A DNA stretch of 64,000 bases, from positions 2,728,001 to 2,792,000 of the forward strand of contig JAWKIO010000005.1 of assembly GCA_041394265.1 (NCBI GenBank). The letters are read 5' to 3'. Every line of letters begins with the position of its first letter. Position 1 is the first letter of the stretch. This stretch comes from Acidimicrobiales bacterium. GTDB lineage: Bacteria; Actinomycetota; Acidimicrobiia; Acidimicrobiales; SZUA-35. Positions 1 to 8,838 of the stretch are shown piece by piece. A program made the translations under genes and the position numbers. The notes under the pieces were generated by a model. It was not told where the DNA came from, made no database searches, and worked only from the letters and a program-made list of their open reading frames with translations.

Positions 1-77
1 TCACCGCCGTTCGTCACGTCGGCGAAGAACTCGCAGGCGACGGCGTTGTCGAGACCGGGACCCGCGTTTCGCTGTGA
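1..77 (+). CDS. 3' end of an upstream gene (partial)
   Basis: Only the last 24 sense codons are visible, in the frame starting at base 3 and ending ...TGTRVSL before TGA at 75-77. This is too short to name. The TGA overlaps the GTG of the next gene in a GTGA quartet, so the two are probably translationally coupled. A role in acyl-CoA metabolism would be a guess based only on the MeaB neighbour. Confidence 0.45.
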   Translation, partial: TAVRHVGEELAGDGVVETGTRVSL

Positions 78-1021
78 GGCCGCCTGTCGATCTGCCGGCC
101 CTGTACGCCGACGCCAAGGGAGGCAAGCGCGCTGCGGTCGCTCGCCTGCTCTCGGTCATCGAGCGTGGTGGCGACGCCGCACGCGAACTGGGGCGGCTCA
201 CCTTCGCCGATGCCGGCCACGGCTACACCGTCGGGCTCACGGGCGCTCCTGGGGCGGGCAAGTCCACCCTCACCGCCGCCCTGGTCGCCCGCATGCGCCA
301 AGACGATCTGTGCATCGGCGTGCTCGCCATCGATCCATCATCGCCGTTCACCGGTGGAGCCATCCTCGGTGACCGGGTTCGCATGCAAGACCATGCCCTC
401 GACGAGTCGGTGTTCATCCGCTCGATGGCCACCCGCGGCCATCTCGGCGGTCTCGCCCTCGCCACTCCTGAGGCCGTACGTCTGCTGGAGGCCACCGGTC
501 GGTCCTACGTGCTGATCGAGACCGTCGGGGTCGGCCAGGTCGAGGTCGAGATCGCCGGTGCTGCCGACACCACGGTGGTCGTGGTCAATCCCGGATGGGG
601 CGACGCCGTGCAGGCCAACAAGGCCGGACTCATGGAAGTCGCCGACGTGTTCGTCATCAACAAGGGCGACCGAGCCGGTACCGAAGACACCCGGCGCGAC
701 CTCGAATACATGCTCGACCTGTCGGCGAAGGAAGGGTGGCGGCCTCCGGTGGTCGTCACCGTGGCCACCGATGGCAAAGGGCTCGACGAACTGTGGGCGG
801 CCATCGGCGCACACCGGGCCGAGATCACGGCGTCGGGCGAGCTCGAGGCTCGGCGTCGTCAGCGCAGCAACGACGAACTCAGCGCCATCCTGCGGGAGCG
901 GATCGAACAGCAGGTACGTGATATCGAGGCTCGTGACGAGTTCGCCGGCCTACGAGATGCCGTGGCTGATCGATCGGTCGCACCGTGGGACGCGGCCAGT
1001 CGGCTCCTCGGAGCCGACTGA
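74..1021 (+). CDS. meaB: MeaB/ArgK-family GTPase, methylmalonyl-CoA mutase chaperone
   Basis: A 315-residue cytoplasmic GTPase of normal MeaB length. It carries a P-loop GAPGAGKS at residues 57-64, the family segment DPSSPFTGGAILGDR, the switch segment ETVGVGQVEVEIAGAADTT and the guanine-specificity motif NKGD. Family members protect and reactivate adenosylcobalamin-dependent methylmalonyl-CoA mutase, gating cofactor loading by GTP hydrolysis. The GTG start at 74 overlaps the upstream stop (GTGA), which supports this start and an operon; no mutase gene is visible, so it may lie to the left. The gene converges on mscL, with a small GC hairpin between them. Confidence 0.93.
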   Translation: MRPPVDLPALYADAKGGKRAAVARLLSVIERGGDAARELGRLTFADAGHGYTVGLTGAPGAGKSTLTAALVARMRQDDLCIGVLAIDPSSPFTGGAILGDRVRMQDHALDESVFIRSMATRGHLGGLALATPEAVRLLEATGRSYVLIETVGVGQVEVEIAGAADTTVVVVNPGWGDAVQANKAGLMEVADVFVINKGDRAGTEDTRRDLEYMLDLSAKEGWRPPVVVTVATDGKGLDELWAAIGAHRAEITASGELEARRRQRSNDELSAILRERIEQQVRDIEARDEFAGLRDAVADRSVAPWDAASRLLGAD

Positions 1022-1039
1022 CCACACCGCACGAAGTAT

Positions 1040-1052
1040 CCGGCAGCGCCGG
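1040..1052. terminator. GC hairpin between convergent meaB and mscL
   Basis: CCGGC-AGC-GCCGG forms a perfect 5-bp stem with a 3-base loop in the 35-base gap between two convergent genes. There is no T-tract, as is common in GC-rich actinobacteria. It is a plausible bidirectional terminator, inferred from position and symmetry only. Confidence 0.4.
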
Positions 1053-1056
1053 GTGA

Positions 1057-1419
1057 TCAGCCTCGCTTGAGGGCGTCGCGGATCTCGATGAGGAGATCGA
1101 CCTCGCTCGGACCGGCCTCTTCCTCAGGAGCGGGCTTGTTCATGGCGTTGTAGGCCTTCACCAGGAAGAAAATGACGGCGGCGATCATGAGGAAGCTCAC
1201 GATCGTGCTGATCCAGGCGCCGACGTAGACTCGTGAATCGCCCAGGTTGAAGCCGATGTTGTCGAAGTTCGGCTGACCGAAGATCGCCGCAATGATCGGC
1301 ATGATGATGAAGTCGACGAGGCCCTGAACGACCGGCGCAAACGCCAGCGCCATGATCAGACCGACGGCGGCCTCGAAGACGCCACCCTTGTTGACGAAGT
1401 CCTTGAATTCTTGAATCAC
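1057..1419 (-). CDS. mscL: Large-conductance mechanosensitive channel
   Basis: A 120-residue MscL homologue, near the usual 120-150. It opens with the amphipathic helix QEFKDFVNKGGVFEAAVG, then TM1 (LIMALAFAPVVQGLVDFI), a periplasmic loop, TM2 (IVSFLMIAAVIFFLVKAY) and a charged cytoplasmic helix ending IRDALKRG. The protein forms a homopentameric membrane pore that opens under hypo-osmotic stress. The start is GTG at 1419: GAGGAG (plus-strand bases 1429-1434) lies 9 bases upstream, and the conserved family N-terminus begins there. The open frame extends further upstream, but that sequence is unlike MscL. Confidence 0.95.
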   Translation of the reverse strand: MIQEFKDFVNKGGVFEAAVGLIMALAFAPVVQGLVDFIIMPIIAAIFGQPNFDNIGFNLGDSRVYVGAWISTIVSFLMIAAVIFFLVKAYNAMNKPAPEEEAGPSEVDLLIEIRDALKRG

Positions 1420-1571
1420 TGCTGTTCGCTCCTCGTGTTCGCCCCAGCCAACATGGCTGTGGATGGTCGTCGTCGGTGCTACCGGGGGTAGCGCCGCTCG
1501 GCCGACATCATTGCATGACGTGAGGGTCCGGCTGCGGTTCTGGCCGCGACCAGCCTTCTCGAGGGTGAAGA

Positions 1572-1577
1572 TACGCT
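1572..1577 (+). promoter_or_regulatory. -10 element (TACGCT), leaderless promoter of the rhomboid gene
   Basis: TACGCT ends 6 bases before the GTG at 1584, and no Shine-Dalgarno site fits between them. This is the recurring arrangement in the window. Confidence 0.6.
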
Positions 1578-1583
1578 CCGAGC

Positions 1584-2420
1584 GTGGTCGCTGACGATGC
1601 AACGTGTTACCTACACCGAGATCGCCTGGCGGCAGTGGGGTGTCAGCGCTGCGATCGCCCGATCTGCTCGGAGTGCATGCGCCCGGCATCGGTGGGCTTC
1701 CACTGCCCCCAGTGTGCGAAATCTGGCGCCCAGAAGGTGGTGCGGCCGCGGGATCTGTCGAAGTGGCCGGTGGTCGTACAAACGATCATGGGGATCTGCG
1801 TCCTCGCGTTCCTCGCCCAGATGCTGACCAACGACGCCGTCACTCGTGACGGCTGGTTGTGGGGCCCAGCGGTCGCAAGCGGCGAGTGGTGGCGCATCAT
1901 CACCAGCGGGTTCCTCCATGGCAGCCTGCTGCACATCGGATTCAACATGTACGCGCTCTACCTCTTCGGTGAAGTCCTCGAACCATCGATCGGCCGCCTG
2001 AGATTCGTCCTCGTCTACGCCGGTGGACTGGTGGGAGGCTCGCTCGCGGTGCTGGCGTTCAACTTCCCGCAGGCCACCCTTGGTGCGTCCGGCGCCGTGT
2101 TGGGTCTGGCCGGGGCGATGGCCGGCATCCTCGCCGCCCAGGGCCGCTCGATCTTTCAGACCGGTCTCGGCGGCATCTTCCTGATCAATCTGCTGCTGCC
2201 TCTGCTGCCCGGTGTCGGCATCTCCTTCTGGGGTCACTTCGGTGGCATCGCCGGTGGGTTCCTCGTCGGTGGGGTGCTGACCGCGGCACACCGCACATTC
2301 GCCAGCGACCCGAAGGTCATGCGGATGGCCACAGGGATGGCCGCCGCGCTGGTGGTGGCGATGTTCGTCGCGGCGGTCGCCGTTGCCCGAGCAGGCGGCA
2401 TCGTCGCGATCAACATCTGA
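1584..2420 (+). CDS. Rhomboid intramembrane serine protease with N-terminal zinc-finger-like domain
   Basis: A 278-residue multipass membrane protease. Residues 1-50 hold Cys/His ligands (C8, H11, C20, C23, C28, C31, H40, C41, C44) arranged like a B-box or double zinc-binding knuckle. The rhomboid core follows: HGSLLHIGFNM at 112-122, the nucleophile motif GASG with Ser169, and His218 in GHFGGIAGG, giving a complete Ser-His dyad. Rhomboids cleave transmembrane substrates within the bilayer; the substrate here is unknown. The GTG start follows a -10-like TACGCT by 6 bases. The gene converges on a methyltransferase gene 8 bases away. Confidence 0.9.
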   Translation: MVADDATCYLHRDRLAAVGCQRCDRPICSECMRPASVGFHCPQCAKSGAQKVVRPRDLSKWPVVVQTIMGICVLAFLAQMLTNDAVTRDGWLWGPAVASGEWWRIITSGFLHGSLLHIGFNMYALYLFGEVLEPSIGRLRFVLVYAGGLVGGSLAVLAFNFPQATLGASGAVLGLAGAMAGILAAQGRSIFQTGLGGIFLINLLLPLLPGVGISFWGHFGGIAGGFLVGGVLTAAHRTFASDPKVMRMATGMAAALVVAMFVAAVAVARAGGIVAINI

Positions 2421-2428
2421 GCACACGT

Positions 2429-3181
2429 TCAGCGTCGATACACCGAGATGTGTCGGTCGGACTCGTCGTCGAAGGGCTCACCGTGCCAATCCGCGATTCG
2501 TTCGTCGAGCCGCAGCCCGGCACGCTTCGCCATGGCGTCGAGCTGTTCCGGCGTCGTCCAACGCAGCTGCCATGGCCGCAGCCGGATGCCGTGCTCGGTG
2601 ATGTCGACGTGCTGGCCCTCGATCGTCTGCGCCGCAGCATCGACCCTGGTCGCGCTCAGTACCAGGCGATCGACGCTCATCTGTGAGATACCGACCGACT
2701 GGTCGAGACTCTCGGCCAGACCATGACCCGTGATCGCTTCGACGACGATGGGCGCCCCCGGTGCAAGCGCTGAGGCCAACCGGTCGAACAGGCCCTGTTG
2801 CTGATCGGCCGATGGCAGGTTGAACAGCGTGTTGAAGGCGCACAGGGCACCACCGATCGGACCGACGACCGGCAGACGCGCAAGATCGGCCATGAGCGCG
2901 ATGACTCGACCGGTCGTGCTGGCGCGAGTGGCGGCTTCGTCTCGCGTCGCCAGTTGGTCGAGCATCGAGCGGGAAGCGTCGACCCCAACCACGATCCGGC
3001 CCCGGTCGGCCAACGGTAGGGCCAGCCGGCCGTCGCCGACGCCGAGCTCGAGGATTGGGCCCTCGACCGACCGGGTGTCGACGAAGGCGGCGGTGGCCTC
3101 GGCATCGGTGATGCTGCCGTACCACTGTGCGTAGACATCGGCGAAGGCCTCGCCATAGGTATCGGGCCGGAATCCGTCCAT
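2429..3181 (-). CDS. Class I SAM-dependent methyltransferase
   Basis: A 250-residue soluble protein with the SAM-binding motif I ILELGVGDGRLALPL at residues 43-57, an acidic motif II (VVGVDASRSML) and the later segment GAPIVVEAITGHGLAES. The fold is that of small-molecule or unassigned methyltransferases of the type-11/25 group; the substrate cannot be read from sequence. The ATG follows TAGGCA by 6 bases, suggesting a leaderless monocistronic transcript divergent from the MoxR-cluster promoter. Confidence 0.85.
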   Translation of the reverse strand: MDGFRPDTYGEAFADVYAQWYGSITDAEATAAFVDTRSVEGPILELGVGDGRLALPLADRGRIVVGVDASRSMLDQLATRDEAATRASTTGRVIALMADLARLPVVGPIGGALCAFNTLFNLPSADQQQGLFDRLASALAPGAPIVVEAITGHGLAESLDQSVGISQMSVDRLVLSATRVDAAAQTIEGQHVDITEHGIRLRPWQLRWTTPEQLDAMAKRAGLRLDERIADWHGEPFDDESDRHISVYRR

Positions 3182-3187
3182 GCCCGT

Positions 3188-3193
3188 TGCCTA
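3188..3193 (-). promoter_or_regulatory. -10 element (TAGGCA), leaderless promoter of the methyltransferase
   Basis: On the minus strand TAGGCA is followed by 6 bases (ACGGGC) and then ATG at 3181. Confidence 0.55.
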
Positions 3194-3271
3194 CCAGGTC
3201 GAACCAGAACCCGCACCTCTCCCTGCCGTGCTGTTGCGGCAGGGATGCCGTGCCTCACCCGGTCGGTCGGC

Positions 3272-3277
3272 CACAAT
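3272..3277 (+). promoter_or_regulatory. -10 element (CACAAT), leaderless promoter of the MoxR cluster
   Basis: CACAAT is followed by GGGTCG and the GTG at 3284, a 6-base spacing. This is the main reason for preferring GTG 3284 over ATG 3245. It probably drives the genes from 3284 to 8425. Confidence 0.6.
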
Positions 3278-3283
3278 GGGTCG

Positions 3284-4102
3284 GTGACGGCAACGGATGC
3301 ACCTGCACCCATCACCGACCGCCCGCTCGGCGTGATCGACCTCCTCGACGGTGCCTTCCACGCGCTCCGTCAGCGGCCCCTGGTCTTGGTGCTCGCCGTC
3401 GCCTGGATCGCCGTTCCCGGTGCGCTGGCCCAGCTCTTGCTCGACGCCTTCGTGCTCGGTACCGAACCCGCCACGATCACCAACGGCTTCGGTGTCCAAG
3501 ACGGAGTGATGTCCGACTCCGTGCTGGTCCGGCTCTTGCTCGGCTGGCTCGTCACCGCACTGGCCGGTGTCCCCGTCGCTCGCATCGTTGGCGGCTGGCT
3601 GGTGGGGATCGACACCACACCCTTGGCCGCCATCCGCTACACCTTGCGCCGTCTTCCTGTCGTCGGCGTCACGTTCGTCGCCAGCCACGTGGCAACGATC
3701 CTCGGCACGCTGGCGTGTCTGCTCCCGGGCTTCTTCTTCCTCGCCATGTCGAGCCTGCTCTCGCCGGTCATCGCGGTGGAAGAGGCGGTGTCGATCAAGG
3801 CGGCGTTGAAGCGGTCGTGGCGACTGGCCCGGGCGAACAGCGGCGCCGTCTACGGCCTGATCATCGCCATCTTCTTCACCGGCTTGTTCCTCCAGGGCGG
3901 ACTGTTCCTCCTCGTCTCCCTCTTCACCGGGCTGCCCGAGCGGAGCTTCCTCGTGGTCAACGCCGCCGCGCTGCTGATCGGCCAACTCCTGATCTTGCCG
4001 CTCAACGGCGCCGCCATGAGCCTGCTGTATCTCGATGCCCGCTTCCGCACCGAGGGGTTCGACCTCGAACTCCGATCCCTCACGTCCTTCCCACAGGGCT
4101 GA
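3284..4102 (+). CDS. Multipass membrane protein at the head of the MoxR cluster
   Basis: A 272-residue protein with about six hydrophobic segments (for example LVLVLAVAWIAVPGALAQLL and VVGVTFVASHVATILGTLAC). It begins TATDAPAPITDRPLGVIDLLDGAFHALR, and the central EEAVSIKAALKRSWRLARAN resembles the glycerophosphodiester-phosphodiesterase-type membrane domain found in actinobacterial MoxR clusters. No catalytic motif is evident. From memory, mycobacterial Rv3689 holds the same position. The GTG start is supported by CACAAT six bases upstream; ATG 3245 is the alternative. The stop is followed by a 16-bp duplication and the DUF4129 gene. Confidence 0.75.
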   Translation: MTATDAPAPITDRPLGVIDLLDGAFHALRQRPLVLVLAVAWIAVPGALAQLLLDAFVLGTEPATITNGFGVQDGVMSDSVLVRLLLGWLVTALAGVPVARIVGGWLVGIDTTPLAAIRYTLRRLPVVGVTFVASHVATILGTLACLLPGFFFLAMSSLLSPVIAVEEAVSIKAALKRSWRLARANSGAVYGLIIAIFFTGLFLQGGLFLLVSLFTGLPERSFLVVNAAALLIGQLLILPLNGAAMSLLYLDARFRTEGFDLELRSLTSFPQG

Positions 4103-4128
4103 CTTCCCGCATGGCTGACTTCTCCCAT
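4097..4128 (+). repeat. 16-bp tandem duplication covering a start site
   Basis: GGCTGACTTCCCGCAT (4097-4112) is repeated as GGCTGACTTCTCCCAT (4113-4128), and the DUF4129 start region continues GGCTGAC. The duplication creates a decoy ATG at 4111 that reads seven codons (MADFSHG) to TGA 4132-4134, overlapping the true start at 4127. Confidence 0.85.
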
Positions 4129-4789
4129 GGCTGACGCCGGCGACATCAAGAACGCCGCGGAAGACATCGTGTCGCAGCCGCAGTATCGGGCACCCGAGCG
4201 AGGTGTCGTGCAGCGCGCCATCGATTGGATCGGCGATCGCCTCCAGCCGGTCGGTGACGCCATCTCGGACTTCCTCGAGTGGCTGGCCCGTCGGTTCGGG
4301 ATCTCGGCCGGAGGAGCCGGAGGCGTCGGGAGCGGTGGTTACTTGCTGGGCTGGATCCTCCTTGCCGTCGGTGCTGCGCTCGTCATTTGGTTCCTCCTCC
4401 GGGTCATGCCTCGACGCCGACTCCGAGGCCCGAAGAAGGAGAAGCCCACGATCGAGCAGCGATCCCGCCATCGAACCACCCGGCGGGAGTGGCTCGATCG
4501 TGCGGCGGTGGCCGAGTCCGAGCGCGACTTCAACGGCGCGGTGCGGGCTCGCTACCGAGCGCTGATCGCCGGTTTGGCTGATGCCGACGAGCTCGATGAC
4601 GACGAGGCACTGACCAGTGGCGAGCATCTGCGCTCGTTCGAGACCGTGCCGCCTCGCCGAGAACAATTCGCCTCGGCAACCGAGACCTACGAGCGAGCCT
4701 GGTTCGGCGAACAACCGGTCGGCTTGGACGACTCCCACGATCTCGAGGGCATCGACCGAGACCTGATCGACGGAGGTCGTCGTTCATGA
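4127..4789 (+). CDS. DUF4129 membrane protein
   Basis: A 220-residue protein with a soluble N-terminal helix-rich part, one transmembrane segment at about 71-93 (YLLGWILLAVGAALVIWFLL), a basic stop-transfer (MPRRRLRGPKKEK) and a cytoplasmic DUF4129-type domain containing REWLDRAAVAESERDFNGAVRARYRALI. DUF4129 proteins usually travel with MoxR and DUF58 and are thought to be partners of the ATPase; a biochemical role is not established. The ATG at 4127 is chosen over the duplicated ATG at 4111, which stops after seven codons. Its TGA is the first link of an ATGA chain leading to the next gene. Confidence 0.78.
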   Translation: MADAGDIKNAAEDIVSQPQYRAPERGVVQRAIDWIGDRLQPVGDAISDFLEWLARRFGISAGGAGGVGSGGYLLGWILLAVGAALVIWFLLRVMPRRRLRGPKKEKPTIEQRSRHRTTRREWLDRAAVAESERDFNGAVRARYRALIAGLADADELDDDEALTSGEHLRSFETVPPRREQFASATETYERAWFGEQPVGLDDSHDLEGIDRDLIDGGRRS

Positions 4790-4829
4790 GTCAGGGTCGG
4801 TCATGAAGCAGGGTCGGTCATGAGGCAGA
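4784..4829 (+). repeat. 17-bp tandem repeat making three ATGA start sites
   Basis: TCATGAGTCAGGGTCGG (4784-4800), TCATGAAGCAGGGTCGG (4801-4817) and TCATGAGGCAGA (from 4818) repeat at exactly 17 bases. Because 17 is one less than a multiple of three, each ATG is in a different frame and each mini-ORF stops within the next ATGA. Confidence 0.9.
4786..4823 (+). other. Two overlapping mini-ORFs (MSQGRS, MKQGRS) linking DUF4129 to DUF4350
   Basis: ATG 4786 overlaps the DUF4129 stop (TGA 4787-4789) and reads MSQGRS to TGA 4804-4806. ATG 4803 overlaps that stop and reads MKQGRS to TGA 4821-4823. ATG 4820, the DUF4350 start, overlaps that stop. The arrangement would allow a ribosome to terminate and reinitiate three times in 35 bases. 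Translation of the mini-ORFs is inferred. Confidence 0.5.
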
Positions 4830-5985
4830 AGGGCGCCCTCGTGTGGGTGGGCTTGTTCCTCGTCGCGGTCGTCGTCGGTTTCGTCGCCCGTCCCGGTCGG
4901 TCGGACGGTGTGCCGCTCGACCCACGATCGACGGCTCCCGACGGGGCACGAGCGCTACGGGAGCTGCTCGACCGCTACGCCGACGACGTGGGCACCTCAT
5001 CGATCGACGAATCGACCGACACGCTGATCGTGCTCGAAGACTCACTCGATGCCGACAGCGACGAGGCTGTGCTCGCCTGGGTGCGCGACGGTGGTCATCT
5101 GATCTGGCTCGACAATCGCTCGACCTTCACGCCGCTTCGACCGGAAGGTGCCAGCATCGCGAATGCCGACGGGCGCCAGGTCGTCAAGGGAGTGTGTTCG
5201 ATCGAGGCTCTCGCCGACCTCTCCGCGTTGTCCGCCCCGTCGATCCGGCTCTTCGCCACCGACGGGGTGGCCGCCTCGTGCTTCGGTCCCTCGGCCGCCG
5301 GCACTCCCGGTGGCACCACCGCCGTGGCCCAGTACCGCTTCGATCGTGGCCGAGTCACCGTGGTCGGCGGGGCGACGCTCGTCGACAACGCCCACATCGC
5401 CGAGGCCGACAACGCAGCGATGATCGTGCGTCTCGCCACCTCCGACGGCGCCCGCCGAGTCGTGCTCTGGCATCCCGCCACGATCACGATGGGGCCCGAG
5501 GTCGATCCCCAGGTCGGTCTGTTCGACCTCGTACCGGCCCGGGTGAACGTATTCCTCATGCAGCTCGTGGTGGCGACCGGCCTGTGGTTGTGGTTCCGAG
5601 GCCGACGTTTCGGCAAGGTCGTCGCCGAGCCGCAGCTCGTCGAGATCCCGGCGTCGCTCCTCGTCCGATCGTCGGCCGAACTGCAACGGCGGGCGAAGGG
5701 TGACGAGTGGGCAGCGGCTGCGCTTCGATCGGACTTCAGCGCTCGACTGCGGACCGAGCACCGGCTCGGTCCTGACACCCCGCCCGACCTCGTGGCCACC
5801 GTGGTCGCCCAACGCACCGGCTATCCCGCCGATGCGCTCATGGCGATCATGGTCGATCGCTCCGGCGGCGAACCCGACCTCGCCGAGCTCGTCACTCGTA
5901 TCGACCACGCCACGCCCAACGTTTTCACGCAAGCGCCCGTCTCGGCGGGCCGTCCGTCCTCGCTGTCCTCCGGGAGTCACACACC

Positions 5986-5989
<4 letters not shown>
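4820..5989 (+). CDS. DUF4350 domain membrane protein
   Basis: A 389-residue protein with an N-terminal transmembrane helix (ALVWVGLFLVAVVVGFVA, about 6-23), an extracytoplasmic DUF4350 region (STAPDGARALRELLDRYADDV, then LIVLEDSL and GGHLIWLDNRS, resembling a glutamine-amidotransferase-like fold), a second helix near 240-262 (NVFLMQLVVATGLWLWF) and a cytoplasmic tail. It is a standard member of MoxR/DUF58 clusters; its function is unknown. From memory it matches mycobacterial Rv3691. The start at 4820 is the last of three tandem ATGA sites. The end overlaps the MoxR start (ATGA). Confidence 0.78.
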
Positions 5990-7089
<1,100 letters not shown>

Positions 7090-7096
7090 GCGAACG

Positions 7097-8425
7097 ATGA
7101 GCTGGCCCATCCCGACTCGCCGCGCTGCGATCGTTGCCGTGCTGGCCGGCGCCTCGGCGCTGGTCCTGCCCGTGGCGTTCTCGAGCGACTCGTGGGCCGG
7201 GTACCTGGTGCTCATCAACCTCGTGCTGGCGGTCGTGCTCGTGATCGACGTGCTCCTGGCCGCCTCGCCCAAGCGGTTCGAGGTCGAGCGTGTGCACCCC
7301 AATGCCGTGACGATCGGATCGCAAGGTTCGATCGGTTGGGACGTGTCGCAACGCGGTGGTCGTCGCACTGCCGTGTGGGTGGCCGACGAGTTCGCTCCGT
7401 CGCTTGGCGCCGAGACGCGCCGGGCCCGGATCGACGTGCCCAGCAACGGTGTGGGCTCGGCACGGATCTGGTTCGTTCCGGCGCGACGAGGGCGCTTCGA
7501 GCCGTCCCGAGTGGTGGTGCGAACCACCGGCCCCCTGGGATTGATGGTCCGGCAACGCAACGTCGACGTGCCCACCACCTTGCGAGTCCTGCCGCTCTAC
7601 CGGTCGGCGAAGCAGGCGGAACTCGCGACCAAGCAGGCCCGGCTGCAACAGATCGGGCTGCGTTCCGCCCGCATCCGAGGTGGTGGCACCGAATTCGATC
7701 ACCTTCGAGAGATGACCGCCGACGACGAGACCCGTCGGATCGACTGGGCGGCCACCGCTCGGTCGATGCGGCCGGTGGTGCGGAGCTACCGGGCGGAGCA
7801 GAACCAGAGCGTGTTGTGTCTACTCGACTCGGGACGAGTCATGGCTGGGCGGATCAATGCCATCCCCCGATTCGAGTACGGCATGGACGCCGCCATGTTG
7901 TTGGCCGACCTCACGACCGGCCTCGGCGATCGGATGGGTCTCATCGCGTTCGATCGAACCGTTCACACCACGATCGAGCCGTCGAACCGTCGTGCTCAGC
8001 GGGCGCTCGTTGCCGAACGGCTCTTCGACATCGAGCCGGCCCTGGCCGAGAGCGACTATCGGTCGATGGTCACCCACGTCGCTGCTCGCTATCGCCGGCG
8101 CCACATGCTGGTGCTGCTGACCGAGCTGAGTGAGGAAGTCGTCGAGTCGTTCGTGTTGCCTGCGCTCCCGATCCTCACCCGCACGCACCTCGTTGCGGTC
8201 GCCTCGGTGCAGGACCCCGATGTGATCGCGTGGGCGCACTCAGGGCGAGCCGACACCGAAGGGGCGTTTCTGCGAGCCTCGGCGATCGAGGCCATCGCCG
8301 CCCGCCAGCGTGTGGCGGCACAACTCAGGGCGAAGGGAGCGCTGGTGGTCGACGAAGGACCCGACCGATTCAGCGCAGCCCTCGGCGAGCTCTACCTCGA
8401 GGCCAAAGCGATCGGTCGCCTCTGA
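7097..8425 (+). CDS. DUF58 domain membrane protein (MoxR partner)
   Basis: A 442-residue protein with two N-terminal transmembrane helices (AAIVAVLAGASALVLPVAF; LVLINLVLAVVLVIDVLLAA), a beta-rich middle and the DUF58 signature GGTEFDHLREMTADDETRRI followed by DWAATARSM. The C-terminal third resembles a vWA fold, starting VLCLLDSGRVM. DUF58 proteins are the usual co-encoded partners of MoxR, and this last gene of the tight run lies 7 bases behind it. A role in cell-envelope maintenance is suspected for such clusters but is not shown here. Confidence 0.88.
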   Translation: MSWPIPTRRAAIVAVLAGASALVLPVAFSSDSWAGYLVLINLVLAVVLVIDVLLAASPKRFEVERVHPNAVTIGSQGSIGWDVSQRGGRRTAVWVADEFAPSLGAETRRARIDVPSNGVGSARIWFVPARRGRFEPSRVVVRTTGPLGLMVRQRNVDVPTTLRVLPLYRSAKQAELATKQARLQQIGLRSARIRGGGTEFDHLREMTADDETRRIDWAATARSMRPVVRSYRAEQNQSVLCLLDSGRVMAGRINAIPRFEYGMDAAMLLADLTTGLGDRMGLIAFDRTVHTTIEPSNRRAQRALVAERLFDIEPALAESDYRSMVTHVAARYRRRHMLVLLTELSEEVVESFVLPALPILTRTHLVAVASVQDPDVIAWAHSGRADTEGAFLRASAIEAIAARQRVAAQLRAKGALVVDEGPDRFSAALGELYLEAKAIGRL

Positions 8426-8427
8426 CC

Positions 8428-8433
8428 TAGGAT
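8428..8433 (+). promoter_or_regulatory. -10 element (TAGGAT), leaderless promoter of the cupin gene
   Basis: TAGGAT then CCGCAG (6 bases) then ATG 8440. It overlaps nothing coding and sits just after the DUF58 stop, so the cupin gene probably has its own promoter. Confidence 0.6.
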
Positions 8434-8439
8434 CCGCAG

Positions 8440-8835
8440 ATGATCGAGAACGAGCGAACCGGCGAGCAGATCGAGTTCGTCATCGAGACTCCCGAACTGC
8501 TCCAGATGATCGTCTCGTGGACCCGGCCCGGACATCGAGCCATGCGCCACGCACACCCGGGCATGGAGGAGACGTGGGAGGTGCTCGAGGGCACCGCAGC
8601 GTTCGAGGTCGACGGGGTCACGGTCACGGCTGTTGCCGGTTCCGTTGTGACCGCGCCGGCCGGCCGCCCACACCTCGCGTGGAATCCCACCGACGGGCCG
8701 GTGAGGTTGCGGATCGAGATGCGCCCGGCCCTGCGGTGGGCCGAGTTCACCCGGCGGTTCTTCGCCGGCGACTACCCGATCGCGCTGCTCGGCGAGTACC
8801 GAGACGAGATCGTGTTGGCGCCACTCGAGTCCTGA
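8440..8835 (+). CDS. Cupin domain protein
   Basis: A 131-residue single-domain beta-barrel protein. The first cupin motif is visible as RHAHPGMEETWEVLEGTAAFEVDG (split: HAHPGMEE, then VLEGTAAFEVDG) with probable metal ligands His, His and Glu. The second motif is GRPHLAWNPTDG. Small cupins may be isomerases, dioxygenases or ligand sensors, and nothing here decides among these. It is inserted between DUF58 and the SpoIIM/RDD pair, which would otherwise continue the MoxR cluster. It ends 3 bases from the convergent acetyltransferase gene. Confidence 0.8.
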   Translation: MIENERTGEQIEFVIETPELLQMIVSWTRPGHRAMRHAHPGMEETWEVLEGTAAFEVDGVTVTAVAGSVVTAPAGRPHLAWNPTDGPVRLRIEMRPALRWAEFTRRFFAGDYPIALLGEYRDEIVLAPLES

Positions 8836-8838
8836 GCG

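Noticed and set aside
3191..4738. A 515-codon open frame on the minus strand
   Set aside because: It is antisense to the membrane protein and DUF4129 genes, low-complexity (Gly/Glu/Asp/Arg-rich) and matches no family; it arises from GC-rich codon use on the other strand.
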